64,000 nt of DNA from Pseudonocardia sp. HH130630-07 (GCF_001698125.1 NZ_CP013854.1:248001-312000); one strand, 5' to 3'. Shown: positions 26,416 to 36,379, numbered from the stretch's first letter. The notes: a model not told the origin generated them from the letters alone. Translations and numbers: made by a program.

Positions 26416-27573
26416 GTGGATCCCTCCGACCTGACCGACGTCCTGGAGTCCGTGCGGGACTTCGTCCGCAGCGAGGTCGTACCGCTGGAGGAGACGATCG
26501 ACGCCGAGGACGCCGTCCCCGAGCGCATCGTCGCCCAGTGCAAGGAGATGGGCCTCTACGGCTTCACCATCCCCGAGCAGTACGGCGGGCTGGGCCTGAC
26601 CGCGTCCGAGGAGGTGCGGCTGGCCTTCGAGCTGGGCTGGACCACGCCGGCACTGCGGTCGCTGTTCGGCACCAACAACGGCATCGCCGGGCACGTCCTG
26701 CTAGAGGGCGGCACGGACGAGCAGAAGTCCGAGTGGCTGCCCCGGCTGGCCTCCGGCGAGGTGACGGCGTCGTTCGGGCTGACCGAGGCCGAGGCCGGGT
26801 CGGACCCGTCGTCGCTGACCACCCGGGCGGTCCGCGACGGCGAGGACTGGGTGCTCAACGGCTCCAAGCGCTACATCACCAACTCCCCCGTCGCCGACGT
26901 CGTCATGGTGTTCGCCCGGACCGACCCGGACGCACCCGGCAACCGCGGCATCTCGACGTTCCTGGTCCCCCGGGACACCCCGGGCCTGTCGATCGGGCCG
27001 AAGGACCACAAGATGGGGCAGTTCGGCGCCTGGACCGCCGACGTGCACCTCGACGACGTCCGGGTCCCCGCCAGGCACCTCGTCGGCGGCGAGGAGGGCG
27101 TGGACCAGGGGTTCCGGATCGCGGCGAAGTGCCTGGCCCACGGGCGGCTGCACATCGGGGCGGTCTGTGTCGGGATGGCCGACCGGCTGGTCCACGAGAC
27201 CGTCGGGTACGCCCGCACCCGGGAGCAGGGCGGCCGGCCGATCGCCCGGTTCCAGCTCGTGCAGGGCCTCGTCGCGGACTCGGTGACCGACGCCAGGGCC
27301 GGGCGCGGACTGGTCCTCGACGCCGCCCGCAGCTTCGACGACGGCAGCGACCGGGTCTCCGGCCCGGCCGCGGCCAAGTACTTCTGCTCGGAGATGGTCG
27401 GGCGGGTCGCCGACCGCGCGGTGCAGGTGCACGGCGGCGCCGGCTACATGCGCGGGGTCGCGGTGGAACGGTTCTTCCGCGACGCCCGGCTGTTCCGCAT
27501 CTACGAGGGGACCAGCCAGATCCAGCAGGTCATCATCGCCAGGGACGCGCTGGGCAGCGCCGCCCGGGACTGA
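26416..27573 (+). CDS. acyl-CoA dehydrogenase
   Basis: The 385-residue enzyme oxidises acyl-CoA to enoyl-CoA with FAD. Visible motifs are SFGLTEAEAGSDPSSLTT (flavin site), GSKRYITNSPVADVVMVFAR, the conserved VQVHGGAGYMRG, and the C-terminal IYEGTSQIQQ, whose Glu is the usual catalytic base. The GTG at 26416 has GAGGTGAGGAG upstream. The gene is alone; its stop abuts the convergent TetR gene, whose stop begins at the next base. The substrate chain is unknown. Confidence 0.93.
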   Translation: MDPSDLTDVLESVRDFVRSEVVPLEETIDAEDAVPERIVAQCKEMGLYGFTIPEQYGGLGLTASEEVRLAFELGWTTPALRSLFGTNNGIAGHVLLEGGTDEQKSEWLPRLASGEVTASFGLTEAEAGSDPSSLTTRAVRDGEDWVLNGSKRYITNSPVADVVMVFARTDPDAPGNRGISTFLVPRDTPGLSIGPKDHKMGQFGAWTADVHLDDVRVPARHLVGGEEGVDQGFRIAAKCLAHGRLHIGAVCVGMADRLVHETVGYARTREQGGRPIARFQLVQGLVADSVTDARAGRGLVLDAARSFDDGSDRVSGPAAAKYFCSEMVGRVADRAVQVHGGAGYMRGVAVERFFRDARLFRIYEGTSQIQQVIIARDALGSAARD

Positions 27574-28146
27574 TCACCGCTCCCCCAGCACCGCGCGGAG
27601 CGCTCCGGCCACCTCGCCGACGTGCGCGGCGAGATCGCGCTCCTCCCGCGGTGGCCCGACCCAGCGGACGAACGCCGTCCGGAACACCGCGACCGCGGTC
27701 TCGGCCGCGACCGCGGCGCCCGGCTCGCCGACCCCGCGCTCGCGCAGGCCGGCGCCGAGCGCCTCCGCCACGGTCGCCATCTTGACCAGCTCCCGCTCGC
27801 GCAGCGACGCGTTCGCCGCGAGGACCCGCTGCCTGCGCCGGGACGGTTCGTGCCGTCCGGCGAACCGCGAGGCCACCCGGTCCAGGGTCCCGAGCAGTGC
27901 CGACGCGGGCGACTCGGCGGGGTCCGCCGCGGCCAGTTCGGCGGTGAAGAGACCGACGAACGCCTCCCCGGGCCCCCCGAAGAGCACCTCGCGCTTGTCC
28001 GCGTAGTGCCGGAAGAACGTCCGCTTGGTGACCCCGGCCCGGGAGGCGATCTCCTCCACCGTCGTGGCGTCGTAGCCGCGCTCGGAGAACAGGTCCAGCG
28101 CGGCCTCGTACAGCCGGCCGGGCGAGTCGGGCTCCCATCGAGGCAT
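27574..28146 (-). CDS. TetR-family regulator
   Basis: The 190-residue protein has an N-terminal helix-turn-helix: LYEAALDLFSERGYDATTVE followed by ASRAGVTKRTFFRHYADKRE. The C-terminal ligand-binding helices are not specific enough to name an inducer. The ATG at 28146 lies 6 nt from TAGGGT, so the transcript is probably leaderless. Two 21-bp palindromes lie just upstream (28161-28214), between this gene and the divergent SDR gene. It therefore probably represses both itself and that gene. Confidence 0.9.
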   Translation of the reverse strand: MPRWEPDSPGRLYEAALDLFSERGYDATTVEEIASRAGVTKRTFFRHYADKREVLFGGPGEAFVGLFTAELAAADPAESPASALLGTLDRVASRFAGRHEPSRRRQRVLAANASLRERELVKMATVAEALGAGLRERGVGEPGAAVAAETAVAVFRTAFVRWVGPPREERDLAAHVGEVAGALRAVLGER

Positions 28147-28160
28147 GTGCCGACCCTACG

Positions 28161-28181
28161 TGATGACACCAGGTGCCATCA
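28161..28181. promoter_or_regulatory. TetR operator O1
   Basis: TGATGACA-CCAGG-TGCCATCA has 7 of 8 arm positions paired. It begins 3 bp upstream of the tetR TAGGGT hexamer and spans the -35 area of the SDR promoter. Same motif as O2. Confidence 0.75.
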
Positions 28182-28193
28182 TCGTGCTACGGT

Positions 28194-28214
28194 TGATGTC
28201 ACCAGATGACATCA
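28194..28214. promoter_or_regulatory. TetR operator O2
   Basis: TGATGTCA-CCAGA-TGACATCA is a perfect palindrome. It begins 33 bp (about three helical turns) from the start of O1 and directly follows TACGGT (28188-28193), a likely -10 of the SDR gene. Repressor binding there would block that promoter. Confidence 0.8.
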
Positions 28215-28229
28215 AACGAAGGGCACGCC

Positions 28230-29132
28230 ATGCACGTCCTCGTCACGGGAGCGACCGGCTGGGTCGGCTCCGCGGTCGTCCCGGAGCTGCTCGGCGCCGG
28301 GCACCGGGTGTCCGGGCTCGCCCGGTCCGACGCCTCGGCCGCGGCGCTGGCCGCGACCGGTGCCGCGGTCGTCCGGGGTTCGCTGGACGACCTCGACCTC
28401 CTGTCCGACGCCGCCGGCCGGTCCGACGGCGTCGTCCATCTCGCCTTCAAGCACGACGTGGCGTTCGGCGGCGACTTCCCGGCGGCCGTGGCCGCCGACC
28501 GGGCGGCGATCACCGCGCTGGCGGCACCGCTGGCCGGGACCGGGCGGCCGCTGGTCGTCGCGTCCGGGCTGGCCGGGCACTCCGGCGGGGTCGCCGTCGA
28601 GGAGACCGACGCTCCGTTCACGGACTCCGGGACGACCGGGCGGATGCGGACCGAGCAGGAGGTGCTCGGCCTGGCGGCCTCCGGGGTGCGCACGGTGAGC
28701 GTGCGGCTGGCACCGACCGTGCACGGCGCGGGCGACCACGGCCTGATCTCGACGTTCGTCGACGTCGCGCGCCGGACCGGGGTCGCGGGGCACGTCGGTG
28801 ACGGCGGGAACCACTGGCCCGCCGTGCACGTCACGGACGCGGCCCGGCTGTTCCGGCTCGGCTGCGAGTCCGCACCGGCCGGGACGGTGCTGCACGCCGC
28901 CGCCGAGCAGGGGGTGGCGATGCGGGAGATCGCCGGCGTGATCGGCCGGTACCTGGACGTCCCGGTGCGGTCGGTCGAGCCGGAGCACTTCGGCTGGCTG
29001 GGGGCGTTCGCCGGGCTCGACGTGATCGCCCGCAGCGAGCGGACCCGGCAGCTGCTCGGCTGGGAACCGGCCGGGCCGGGGCTGCTCGATGACCTCGGGC
29101 GGCACTACTTCACCGTCCCGGCCGCCCGCTGA
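28230..29132 (+). CDS. NAD(P)-dependent atypical SDR / epimerase
   Basis: The roughly 300-residue protein begins HVLVTGATGWVGSAVVPELL (the TGxxGxxG loop of extended or atypical SDRs). SLDDLDLLSDAAGRSDGVVHLAF follows, then HVTDAARLFRLGCE later. A Tyr-x3-Lys catalytic pair is not obvious, which fits atypical SDRs of the NmrA or epimerase type. The ATG at 28230 has a GAAGGG ribosome site; a possible upstream ATG at 28206 lies inside operator O2. Control is probably by the divergent TetR. Confidence 0.85.
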   Translation: MHVLVTGATGWVGSAVVPELLGAGHRVSGLARSDASAAALAATGAAVVRGSLDDLDLLSDAAGRSDGVVHLAFKHDVAFGGDFPAAVAADRAAITALAAPLAGTGRPLVVASGLAGHSGGVAVEETDAPFTDSGTTGRMRTEQEVLGLAASGVRTVSVRLAPTVHGAGDHGLISTFVDVARRTGVAGHVGDGGNHWPAVHVTDAARLFRLGCESAPAGTVLHAAAEQGVAMREIAGVIGRYLDVPVRSVEPEHFGWLGAFAGLDVIARSERTRQLLGWEPAGPGLLDDLGRHYFTVPAAR

Positions 29133-29146
29133 GCCCCGGACGGCGA

Positions 29147-29179
29147 ACGGCCCCGCTCCTCGTCGAGGAGCGGGGCCGT
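29147..29179. terminator. bidirectional terminator
   Basis: A nearly uninterrupted stem of 14-16 bp, ACGGCCCCGCTCCT/AGGAGCGGGGCCGT, between the convergent SDR and ctaF genes. Confidence 0.8.
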
Positions 29180-29191
29180 CGTCGCGCCGGG

Positions 29192-29590
29192 TCAGTGGTG
29201 GGCCGGACCCCGGTGGTACTCGAAGACCAGACCGCCCACGGCGATCAGGACCAGGGTGCCGCCGACCACGATCATCCAGGCGTAGAAGAACGCCAGGCCG
29301 ACACCGGTGAACGCGGCGGCCGCGGCCAGGCCGAGCGGCCAGTAGCTGCCCGGGGAGAAGAAGCCGACCTCACCGGCGCCGTCGGAGACCTCGGCGTCGG
29401 GGTTGTCCTCCGGACGCTCCTCGAGCCGCCGGGAGACGAACCGGAAGTAGGTGCCGACGATCAGCGACAGCCCGGCGGTGAGCCACAGCGCGGTGACCCC
29501 GACGACCTCGCCGGCGATGAACATGTAGGCGAGCGCGCACAGGATGAAGAAGCCGGTGCAGATCTCGAAGATCCGGGACTCGATCTTCAT
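29192..29590 (-). CDS. ctaF: cytochrome c oxidase subunit 4
   Basis: The 132-residue membrane protein has four hydrophobic helices beginning MKIESRIFEICTGFFILCAL. Its central soluble loop (SRRLEERPEDNPDAEVSDGAG) and the motif FFSPGSYWPLGLAAAAAFTG are typical of the actinobacterial aa3-oxidase subunit 4. It lies 17 bp downstream of ctaC and is probably cotranscribed with it. It supports assembly of the oxidase that reduces oxygen with electrons from the bc1-c complex. Confidence 0.9.
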   Translation of the reverse strand: MKIESRIFEICTGFFILCALAYMFIAGEVVGVTALWLTAGLSLIVGTYFRFVSRRLEERPEDNPDAEVSDGAGEVGFFSPGSYWPLGLAAAAAFTGVGLAFFYAWMIVVGGTLVLIAVGGLVFEYHRGPAHH

Positions 29591-29607
29591 GGTGGTCCTG
29601 TCCTCCC

Positions 29608-30558
29608 TCAGCCCGTGACCTGCGCGGCCAGCTGGCCGCGGTCGGTCGAGAACGGCTTGGTGCTGACGGCCTCGGGCGCGCACCACTCACCGCAGTTCAG
29701 CGCCTGCAGCGCCTCACCGGTCGTGTTCGGCTGGCCGGTCTGCGGGTTCGTCTCCTTGCGGAGCTGGATGTAGCGGTCGAACAGCGCGGGCTCGAGGGCA
29801 CGCACCTCGAAGTTCATCTGCGAGTGGTAGGAGCCGCAGAGCTCGGCGCACCGCCCGACGAACGCGCCCTCACGGTCGATCCGGTCGATCACGTAGGTGT
29901 TGTCCTGCTCGTTGCGCTCCGGGAACGGGAACACGTCGCGCTTGAAGAGGAACTCCGGGACGTAGAAGGAGTGGATCACGTCCGGGGAGCGCTGGGTGAA
30001 CTCGATCGACCGGTCGGTCGGCAGGACCATGATCGGGATCGTCTCGCTGTCACCCAGCGTGGAGATCCGGTTGCCGTCGGCGCCGGTCTCGTCCGGGTAG
30101 GAGAACTCCCAGTTCCACTGGAACCCGACGATGTCGACGCGCAGGTCGGCGGGGCCACCGGCACTCGCCTCGGCCTTGTCGACGTAGTTCTGCACGTTGA
30201 CGGTGAAGCCGAACAGCACGGCGACGATCACCGCCGGGATCGCGGTGAAGATGATCTCGACCGGCAGGTTGTACTGCGTCTGGCGCGGCAGCGAGCCGTC
30301 GTCGTCCTTGCGCCTGCGGTGGAAGATCATCGACCAGAACATCACGGCCCAGGTGATGACGCCCACGACGAGCGCCGCGACGGCCGACCAGGTCCAGAGG
30401 TTCCGCATCGCCTCGGCCTCGGGAGTGACCCCGACCGGCCAGCCGAAACGGAGGACCTCCTCGACCGAGCAGCCGGTCAGCGCCGGCACCGCCAGCACGC
30501 CCACCACGCCCAGCTTCGCCGCCCGGGCGAGCCGGGAGCGGCCTTCGGTTCGGGCCAC
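29608..30558 (-). CDS. ctaC: cytochrome c oxidase subunit 2
   Basis: The roughly 316-residue protein has a signal and lipobox (LGVVGVLAVPALTGC), two transmembrane helices (WSAVAALVVGVITWAVMFW and IIFTAIPAVIVAVLFGFTV) and the outside CuA domain. That domain has GFQWNWEFSYPD and the copper ligands in FVGRCAELCGSYHSQM. It receives electrons from cytochrome c and passes them to subunit 1. The GTG at 30558 is preferred: a GGAAGG site lies upstream and the reading before it is not signal-like. A TAGTCT hexamer at 30694-30699 may be its promoter, which gives a leader of about 130 nt. Confidence 0.95.
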   Translation of the reverse strand: MARTEGRSRLARAAKLGVVGVLAVPALTGCSVEEVLRFGWPVGVTPEAEAMRNLWTWSAVAALVVGVITWAVMFWSMIFHRRRKDDDGSLPRQTQYNLPVEIIFTAIPAVIVAVLFGFTVNVQNYVDKAEASAGGPADLRVDIVGFQWNWEFSYPDETGADGNRISTLGDSETIPIMVLPTDRSIEFTQRSPDVIHSFYVPEFLFKRDVFPFPERNEQDNTYVIDRIDREGAFVGRCAELCGSYHSQMNFEVRALEPALFDRYIQLRKETNPQTGQPNTTGEALQALNCGEWCAPEAVSTKPFSTDRGQLAAQVTG

Positions 30559-30766
30559 TGCGTGCCGCCTTCCTGTCTCGTCCTGCGTCAGCCGCACTGC
30601 CTGCACGTTCTTCCTAGCTCCGCCGGTCACCACGGGACGGCCGACAACGACCGCGCACCACTCGAACGGAGCACCGTCTTCGACCTCGCGTAGAGACTAG
30701 ACGAACCCCCGGCGCCGTGCGCCCCCCGGGGTTCGGGTGCCGGGGCCGTCGCGGACCGGCCGCAGC

Positions 30767-30810
30767 GGTGCGAAACCGGCAGTCTCGCAGGACAAAGTCG
30801 GTTTCGCACC
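30767..30810. promoter_or_regulatory. 12-bp inverted repeat between ctaC and asnB
   Basis: GGTGCGAAACCG (30767-30778) and CGGTTTCGCACC (30799-30810) are perfect complements separated by 20 bp. They sit between the two divergent promoters, and the right arm ends 31 bp before the asnB CATACT hexamer. The arrangement fits a two-site operator or a hairpin; the binder is unknown. Confidence 0.5.
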
Positions 30811-30854
30811 GGGGCGCGCGAGCCCCGTCCGGATGACTCGTCATACTGGCCGTT

Positions 30855-32801
30855 GTGTGCGGACTGCTGGGAATGCTGACCGCCGGGGCGGACGCCGCGA
30901 CCCGGGTCGAGCCGATCGCCGACGCGCTGCGCTGTGCGCGGCACCGCGGGCCCGACGAGAGCGCGACGTGGAACGACCACGACCTCGTGCTCGGGTTCAA
31001 CCGGCTGTCCATCATCGACGTGGACCACTCGCACCAGCCCCTGCACTGGGGACCGGTGCCGGGTGAGGACACGCGGTACACCATCGTCTTCAACGGGGAG
31101 GTCTACAACTACCCCGAGCTCCGCGAGGAGCTGATCGAGACCTACGACGCCGCGTTCGCCACCGAGGGCGACGGCGAGGTGATCGTCGCGGCCTTCCACT
31201 ACTGGGGCCCCGACGCCGTGCAGCGGCTGCGCGGCATGTTCGCGTTCGCGATCTGGGACGCCGTCGAGCGCGAGCTGTTCGTCGCCCGCGACCCGTTCGG
31301 CATCAAGCCACTGTTCCTCGCCACCACCGCGGCGGGCACCGTGTTCGCCAGCGAGAAGAAGGCCATCCTGGAGATGGCCGGCGGGCTCGGTCTGGGCATG
31401 GACCTGGAGCCGGCCGCGCTGCAGCACTACCTGACGCTGCAGTACGTCCCGGAGCCGCTGTCGCTGCACCGGATGATCTCGCGCGTGGAGTCGGGGACGC
31501 ACGTCACCGTCCGGCCCGGGGCCGAACCGCTGCACCAGCGCTACTTCACGCCGAAGTTCATCTCGCTGCCGTCGCACGCGCCGGCCAGCGCCGAGGCCGA
31601 GGCGATCGTGCACGGCGAGATCGCCGACGTGCTGCGCGACTCGGTGGCCAAGCACATGCGCGCGGACGTCACGGTCGGCGCCTTCCTCTCCGGCGGCATC
31701 GACTCGACCGCGATCGCGGCGCTGGCCAAGGAGCACAACCCGAACCTGATCACCTTCACCACCGGGTTCGAGCGGGAGGGCTACTCCGAGGTCGACGTGG
31801 CGGCGGAGTCGGCCGCCGCCATCGGCGTGCGGCACGTGGTCCGCACGGTCAAGCCGGACGAGATGATGGAGGCGCTGCCGCTCATCGTCTGGTACCTGGA
31901 CGACCCGGTCGCCGACCCGGCGCTGGTCCCGCTGTGGTTCATCGCCCGCGAGGCCCGCGAGCACGTGAAGGTGGTGCTCTCCGGGGAGGGCGCCGACGAG
32001 CTCTTCGGCGGCTACTCCATCTACCGCGAGCCGCTGTCGCTGGCGCCGTTCGAGAAGGTGCCGGGCACGCTCAAGCCGATCATGCGCCGGGCGTCGCGCC
32101 GGATGCCGGAGGGCATGCGCGGCAAGGACCTGCTCCGCCGCGGCTCGCTCTCGCTGGAGCAGCGCTACTACGGCAACGCCCGGATCTTCCGGGACGACCA
32201 GCTGCACGAGGTGCTGCGCGGCTACGACCCGCGCATCTCGCACCAGGACGTCACGGCGCCGCACTACTTCGCCAGCCACGACTGGGACCAGGTCGCCCGG
32301 ATGCAGCACGTGGACCTGTTCACCTGGCTGCGCGGCGACATCCTGGTCAAGGCGGACAAGATGACGATGGCGCACTCGCTGGAGCTGCGGGTGCCGTTCC
32401 TGGACCCCGAGGTCTTCGACATCGCGTCGTCGCTGCCGCAGTCGCAGAAGATCACCCACGGCGCGAACGGCACCACCAAGTACGCGCTGCGCCGGGCCTG
32501 CGAGGGGATCATCCCGCCGCACGTGCTCAACCGGCCGAAGCTGGGCTTCCCGGTCCCGATCCGGCACTGGCTGCGCGACGAGATGTACGCCTGGGCGCGC
32601 GACATCCTGCAGAACTCGGGTGCCGGCCACCTGATCGACCTGCAGGCCGTGCACCGGATGCTGGACGCACACCGGGAGGGCCCGGTCGACCACTCCCGCC
32701 GCATCTGGGCGGTGCTGGTGTTCCTGATCTGGCACGGGATCTTCGTGGAGAAGCGCATCGTCCCGGACGTGCCGACCCCGACCTACCCGGTCAAGATCTG
32801 A
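30855..32801 (+). CDS. asnB: glutamine-hydrolysing asparagine synthase
   Basis: The 648-residue enzyme makes asparagine, or amidates another acid, using glutamine and ATP. The start codon GTG is followed by TGC, which gives the N-terminal Cys nucleophile of the glutaminase domain (CGLLGML). RHRGPDESATW, FNGEVYNYPEL and ARDPFGIKPLFL belong to that domain. The synthetase domain has the ATP loop FLSGGIDSTAIAAL and a later SGEGADELFGGY. CATACT 7 nt before the GTG suggests a leaderless transcript. In mycobacteria the orthologous gene sits in the same place, divergent from ctaC. A cell-envelope amidation role is possible but not shown here. Confidence 0.95.
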   Translation: MCGLLGMLTAGADAATRVEPIADALRCARHRGPDESATWNDHDLVLGFNRLSIIDVDHSHQPLHWGPVPGEDTRYTIVFNGEVYNYPELREELIETYDAAFATEGDGEVIVAAFHYWGPDAVQRLRGMFAFAIWDAVERELFVARDPFGIKPLFLATTAAGTVFASEKKAILEMAGGLGLGMDLEPAALQHYLTLQYVPEPLSLHRMISRVESGTHVTVRPGAEPLHQRYFTPKFISLPSHAPASAEAEAIVHGEIADVLRDSVAKHMRADVTVGAFLSGGIDSTAIAALAKEHNPNLITFTTGFEREGYSEVDVAAESAAAIGVRHVVRTVKPDEMMEALPLIVWYLDDPVADPALVPLWFIAREAREHVKVVLSGEGADELFGGYSIYREPLSLAPFEKVPGTLKPIMRRASRRMPEGMRGKDLLRRGSLSLEQRYYGNARIFRDDQLHEVLRGYDPRISHQDVTAPHYFASHDWDQVARMQHVDLFTWLRGDILVKADKMTMAHSLELRVPFLDPEVFDIASSLPQSQKITHGANGTTKYALRRACEGIIPPHVLNRPKLGFPVPIRHWLRDEMYAWARDILQNSGAGHLIDLQAVHRMLDAHREGPVDHSRRIWAVLVFLIWHGIFVEKRIVPDVPTPTYPVKI

Positions 32802-32819
32802 CCCACCCGGCCCCGGACG

Positions 32820-32868
32820 CACTCATGGAGCTTCGGCCTCGCCGGACGAGGCCGAAGCTCCATGAGTG
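32820..32868. repeat. palindromic repeat copy 3
   Basis: Perfect 22-bp arms (CACTCATGGAGCTTCGGCCTCG), loop CCGGA. It lies between the convergent asnB and adenosine kinase genes, 19 and 22 bp from their stops. Probably the shared transcription end. Confidence 0.92.
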
Positions 32869-32889
32869 GGACGAGCGGGGTGGGCCGGG

Positions 32890-33930
<1,041 letters not shown>

Positions 33931-33961
33931 CCCGGGACTCCGACCTGCGGGGAACCGGAGA

Positions 33962-34321
33962 TCAGTTGAACGAGTCACCGCAGGCGCAGGAGCCCCCGGC
34001 GTTCGGGTTGTCGATCGTGAAGCCCTGCTTCTCGATGGTGTCGACGAAGTCGATCGTGGCGCCCTGCAGGTACGGCGCGCTCATCCGGTCCACGCCCACC
34101 TTCAGGCCGTGGAAGTCGCGGAACAGGTCGCCGTCCAGCGAGCGGTCGTCGAAGAACAGCTGGTAGCGCAGGCCTGCACAGCCACCGGGCTGGACGGCGA
34201 TGCGCAGGTGCATGTCGTCGCGGCCCTCCTGCTCCAGCAGGGTGCGCGCCTTGACGGCCGCGGCGTCGGACAGCTCCACGCCGTGGGTCTGCTCCGTGGT
34301 CGCAGCGTTATCAACGGTCAT
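33962..34321 (-). CDS. erpA: A-type Fe-S cluster carrier (HesB/ErpA)
   Basis: The 119-residue protein has the three cluster-binding Cys of the A-type family: GGCAGLRYQLFF and a final GSCACGDSF (C-x-C). Such proteins receive Fe-S clusters from the assembly scaffold and pass them to enzymes such as LipA or oxidoreductases. The ATG at 34321 has a GGGAGA ribosome site, so the first residues are MTVDNAATTEQTHG. It is a single gene with its own terminator. In mycobacteria it also lies between the kinase and glycerate kinase genes. Confidence 0.93.
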   Translation of the reverse strand: MTVDNAATTEQTHGVELSDAAAVKARTLLEQEGRDDMHLRIAVQPGGCAGLRYQLFFDDRSLDGDLFRDFHGLKVGVDRMSAPYLQGATIDFVDTIEKQGFTIDNPNAGGSCACGDSFN

Positions 34322-34442
34322 GACTCTCCCAACGACGTGCGTGTTCCGCCGCATTCCCGGCGGACGAGGCCCATCCTACGACGCTCCGGGCCGGACGGGG
34401 TCCCGGTGATCCCCCGTTCGGCGCGCGGGCGGGTGGCCCGCG

Positions 34443-35570
34443 TCACCGGCCCCAGCGCGGCGCGACCGTGGCGGCCAGCTCGGCCAGCGTCCCGGCGGGG
34501 TCGGCCATCGAGGCCTCCAGCCCGAACTCGTCGGCGACCCCGTGCGCCGAGTCGACGCCGGCCGCGGCCGCCTCACGGCGGCCGACGCTCACCTGACCGG
34601 CCAGCACGACACACGGGATGCCCCGGTCGGCGGCACCGCGCGCGACCGCGGTGATGAGCTTGCCGCGCAGCGACTGCCAGTCGAAGCTCCCCTCCCCCGT
34701 GATCGCCGGGCCCCCGCCGGCCGCGGCCGCGTCCAGCTCGGTGTCCAGTCCGACCAGCTCGCGCACCAGCCCGGCGCCGGACACGACGCCGGCGCCGAGG
34801 GCCAGCAGGGCCGCGCCCAGCCCGCCGGCCGCACCCGCCGCCGCCTCGTCACGGACCTCCCGCCCGGCGAACGTCGCGAGGACGCCGGCGAAGACGCCGA
34901 GCGCCGCGTCCAGCTCCGCGACGGCGGCGTCGTCGGCGCCCTTCTGCGGCCCGAACACGGCCGCGGCGCCGTGCGGGCCGAGCAGCGGGTTGTCGACGTC
35001 GGAGGCGGCCACGATCTCGATCCCGCCGAGGTCGGCGTCCCCGTCGAGCCGGGCGCAGGTCGCCAGCGCCGCCCCGCCGTACGGGAGTTCGAGACCGTCC
35101 TCGTCGACCGGGACCAGGCCCAGCGCCGCGAGCATCCCGGCGCCGCCGTCGGTCGTGGCCGACCCGCCCAGCCCGACGACGATCCGCCGGACCCCCGCGG
35201 ACCGGGCGTCGGCGAGCAGCTGGCCGACGCCGTAGGAGGTCGCGCTGCGGGCCGCGCCGGGTACCCGGTCCGCGCGCCCGACGTGGTGCAGCCCGCAGGC
35301 GGCGGCGCACTCCAGGTAGGCGGTGCCGTCGACCTCCAGCCAGGAGCCGGTGACCGGGTCGCCGAGCGGGCCGACCACCTCGCGGGTGTGCACGGTCCCG
35401 CCGAGCGCGGTGTGCAGCACCTCGGCGAAGCCGGTCCCGCCGTCGGCGAGGGGGACGATCCGCACGTCGTCGCCGGGGACCGCCCGGCGCCACCCGGCTG
35501 CGATCGCCTCGGCGGCCTCCCGTGCGCTGAGCGTTCCGCCGAAGGAGTCGGGAGCCACCACGATCCGCAT
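34443..35570 (-). CDS. glxK: glycerate kinase (GlxK/GarK type)
   Basis: The 375-residue kinase begins MRIVVAPDSFGGTLSAREAA. It has VPLADGGTGFAEVL, VGLGGSATTDGGAGML and ITGEGSFDWQSLRGK, all family hallmarks. It phosphorylates glycerate, giving 2-phosphoglycerate in most members. The ATG at 35570 lies 7 nt from TAACCT, which suggests a leaderless transcript. It diverges from the DUF3043 gene across 38 bp, so the promoters overlap. The length is normal. Confidence 0.92.
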   Translation of the reverse strand: MRIVVAPDSFGGTLSAREAAEAIAAGWRRAVPGDDVRIVPLADGGTGFAEVLHTALGGTVHTREVVGPLGDPVTGSWLEVDGTAYLECAAACGLHHVGRADRVPGAARSATSYGVGQLLADARSAGVRRIVVGLGGSATTDGGAGMLAALGLVPVDEDGLELPYGGAALATCARLDGDADLGGIEIVAASDVDNPLLGPHGAAAVFGPQKGADDAAVAELDAALGVFAGVLATFAGREVRDEAAAGAAGGLGAALLALGAGVVSGAGLVRELVGLDTELDAAAAGGGPAITGEGSFDWQSLRGKLITAVARGAADRGIPCVVLAGQVSVGRREAAAAGVDSAHGVADEFGLEASMADPAGTLAELAATVAPRWGR

Positions 35571-35608
35571 GCGGGTGAGGTTAGCCGCGGCCCGTAGTGT
35601 GACCACCT

Positions 35609-36274
35609 GTGAGGTTCCTGCGCCGTTCCGAGAGTTCCGACCCGGCCGCCCCGTCGGCGGTCGACGTCTCGGCGGGCACGGACGCGGAGGGCACGGAGGA
35701 GGGCACCGGCGGTCGTCCGGGCGCCCGCACCACCGCCGGCAAGGGCCGGGCGACGCCGAAGCGCCGTGACGCCGAGGGCAAGCGTCGTGGCCCCGCGCCG
35801 CCCCCGCCCCGTACCCAGCGGGAGGCGTCGAAGCTGGCCAGGGCCAACCGCCCGTCGAAGGACGAGCGGCGGGCGAAGGCGGCCGAGCGGCGCCGCCGGA
35901 TGGACGCCGGCGACGACCGGGTGCTCCTGCCCCGCGACCGCGGCAAGGTGCGCGCGCACGTGCGCGACGTCGTCGACTCCCGGCCGCACGTCATCGGCCT
36001 GTTCCTGCCGCTGGCGGCCCTCGTACTCGTCGGCGCGCTGCTGCAGAACCCGGTGATCCAGCAGTACGTCACGCTGTTCACGTTCCTGATGCTGCTCGTC
36101 ATGATCGTGGAGGGCACGCTGCTGGGGATGCAGGTGCTGCGCCGGGCGCGGGCCAAGTTCCCGGACGAGGAGATCAAGGGCCTCCCGACCGGCTGGTACG
36201 CCTTCTCCCGGGCCACCCAGCCCCGCCGGATGCGGGTGCCGAAGCCGCGGGTGAAGCGCGGCGCCACGGTCTGA
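35609..36274 (+). CDS. DUF3043 membrane protein
   Basis: The 221-residue protein has a charged, disordered N-terminus of about 90 residues (many Arg, Lys and Glu). The conserved segment RDRGKVRAHVRDVVDSRPHV follows, then two adjacent transmembrane helices (VIGLFLPLAALVLVGALL; VTLFTFLMLLVMIVEGTLLG) and a short tail containing PTGWYAFSRATQPRRMR. DUF3043 is an actinobacterial family of unknown function, conserved at this locus in mycobacteria. TAGTGT lies 8 nt before the GTG. Confidence 0.88.
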   Translation: MRFLRRSESSDPAAPSAVDVSAGTDAEGTEEGTGGRPGARTTAGKGRATPKRRDAEGKRRGPAPPPPRTQREASKLARANRPSKDERRAKAAERRRRMDAGDDRVLLPRDRGKVRAHVRDVVDSRPHVIGLFLPLAALVLVGALLQNPVIQQYVTLFTFLMLLVMIVEGTLLGMQVLRRARAKFPDEEIKGLPTGWYAFSRATQPRRMRVPKPRVKRGATV

Positions 36275-36379
36275 TCCGGCGGTGCCGGGTCCCGGTACCG
36301 GGGCCCGGCGACCGCCGCGGCGCCGGGTTTCGAGCACCTTCCGGACGGCGCCGGTGGGGCGTGCGACACGATGGGCGGT

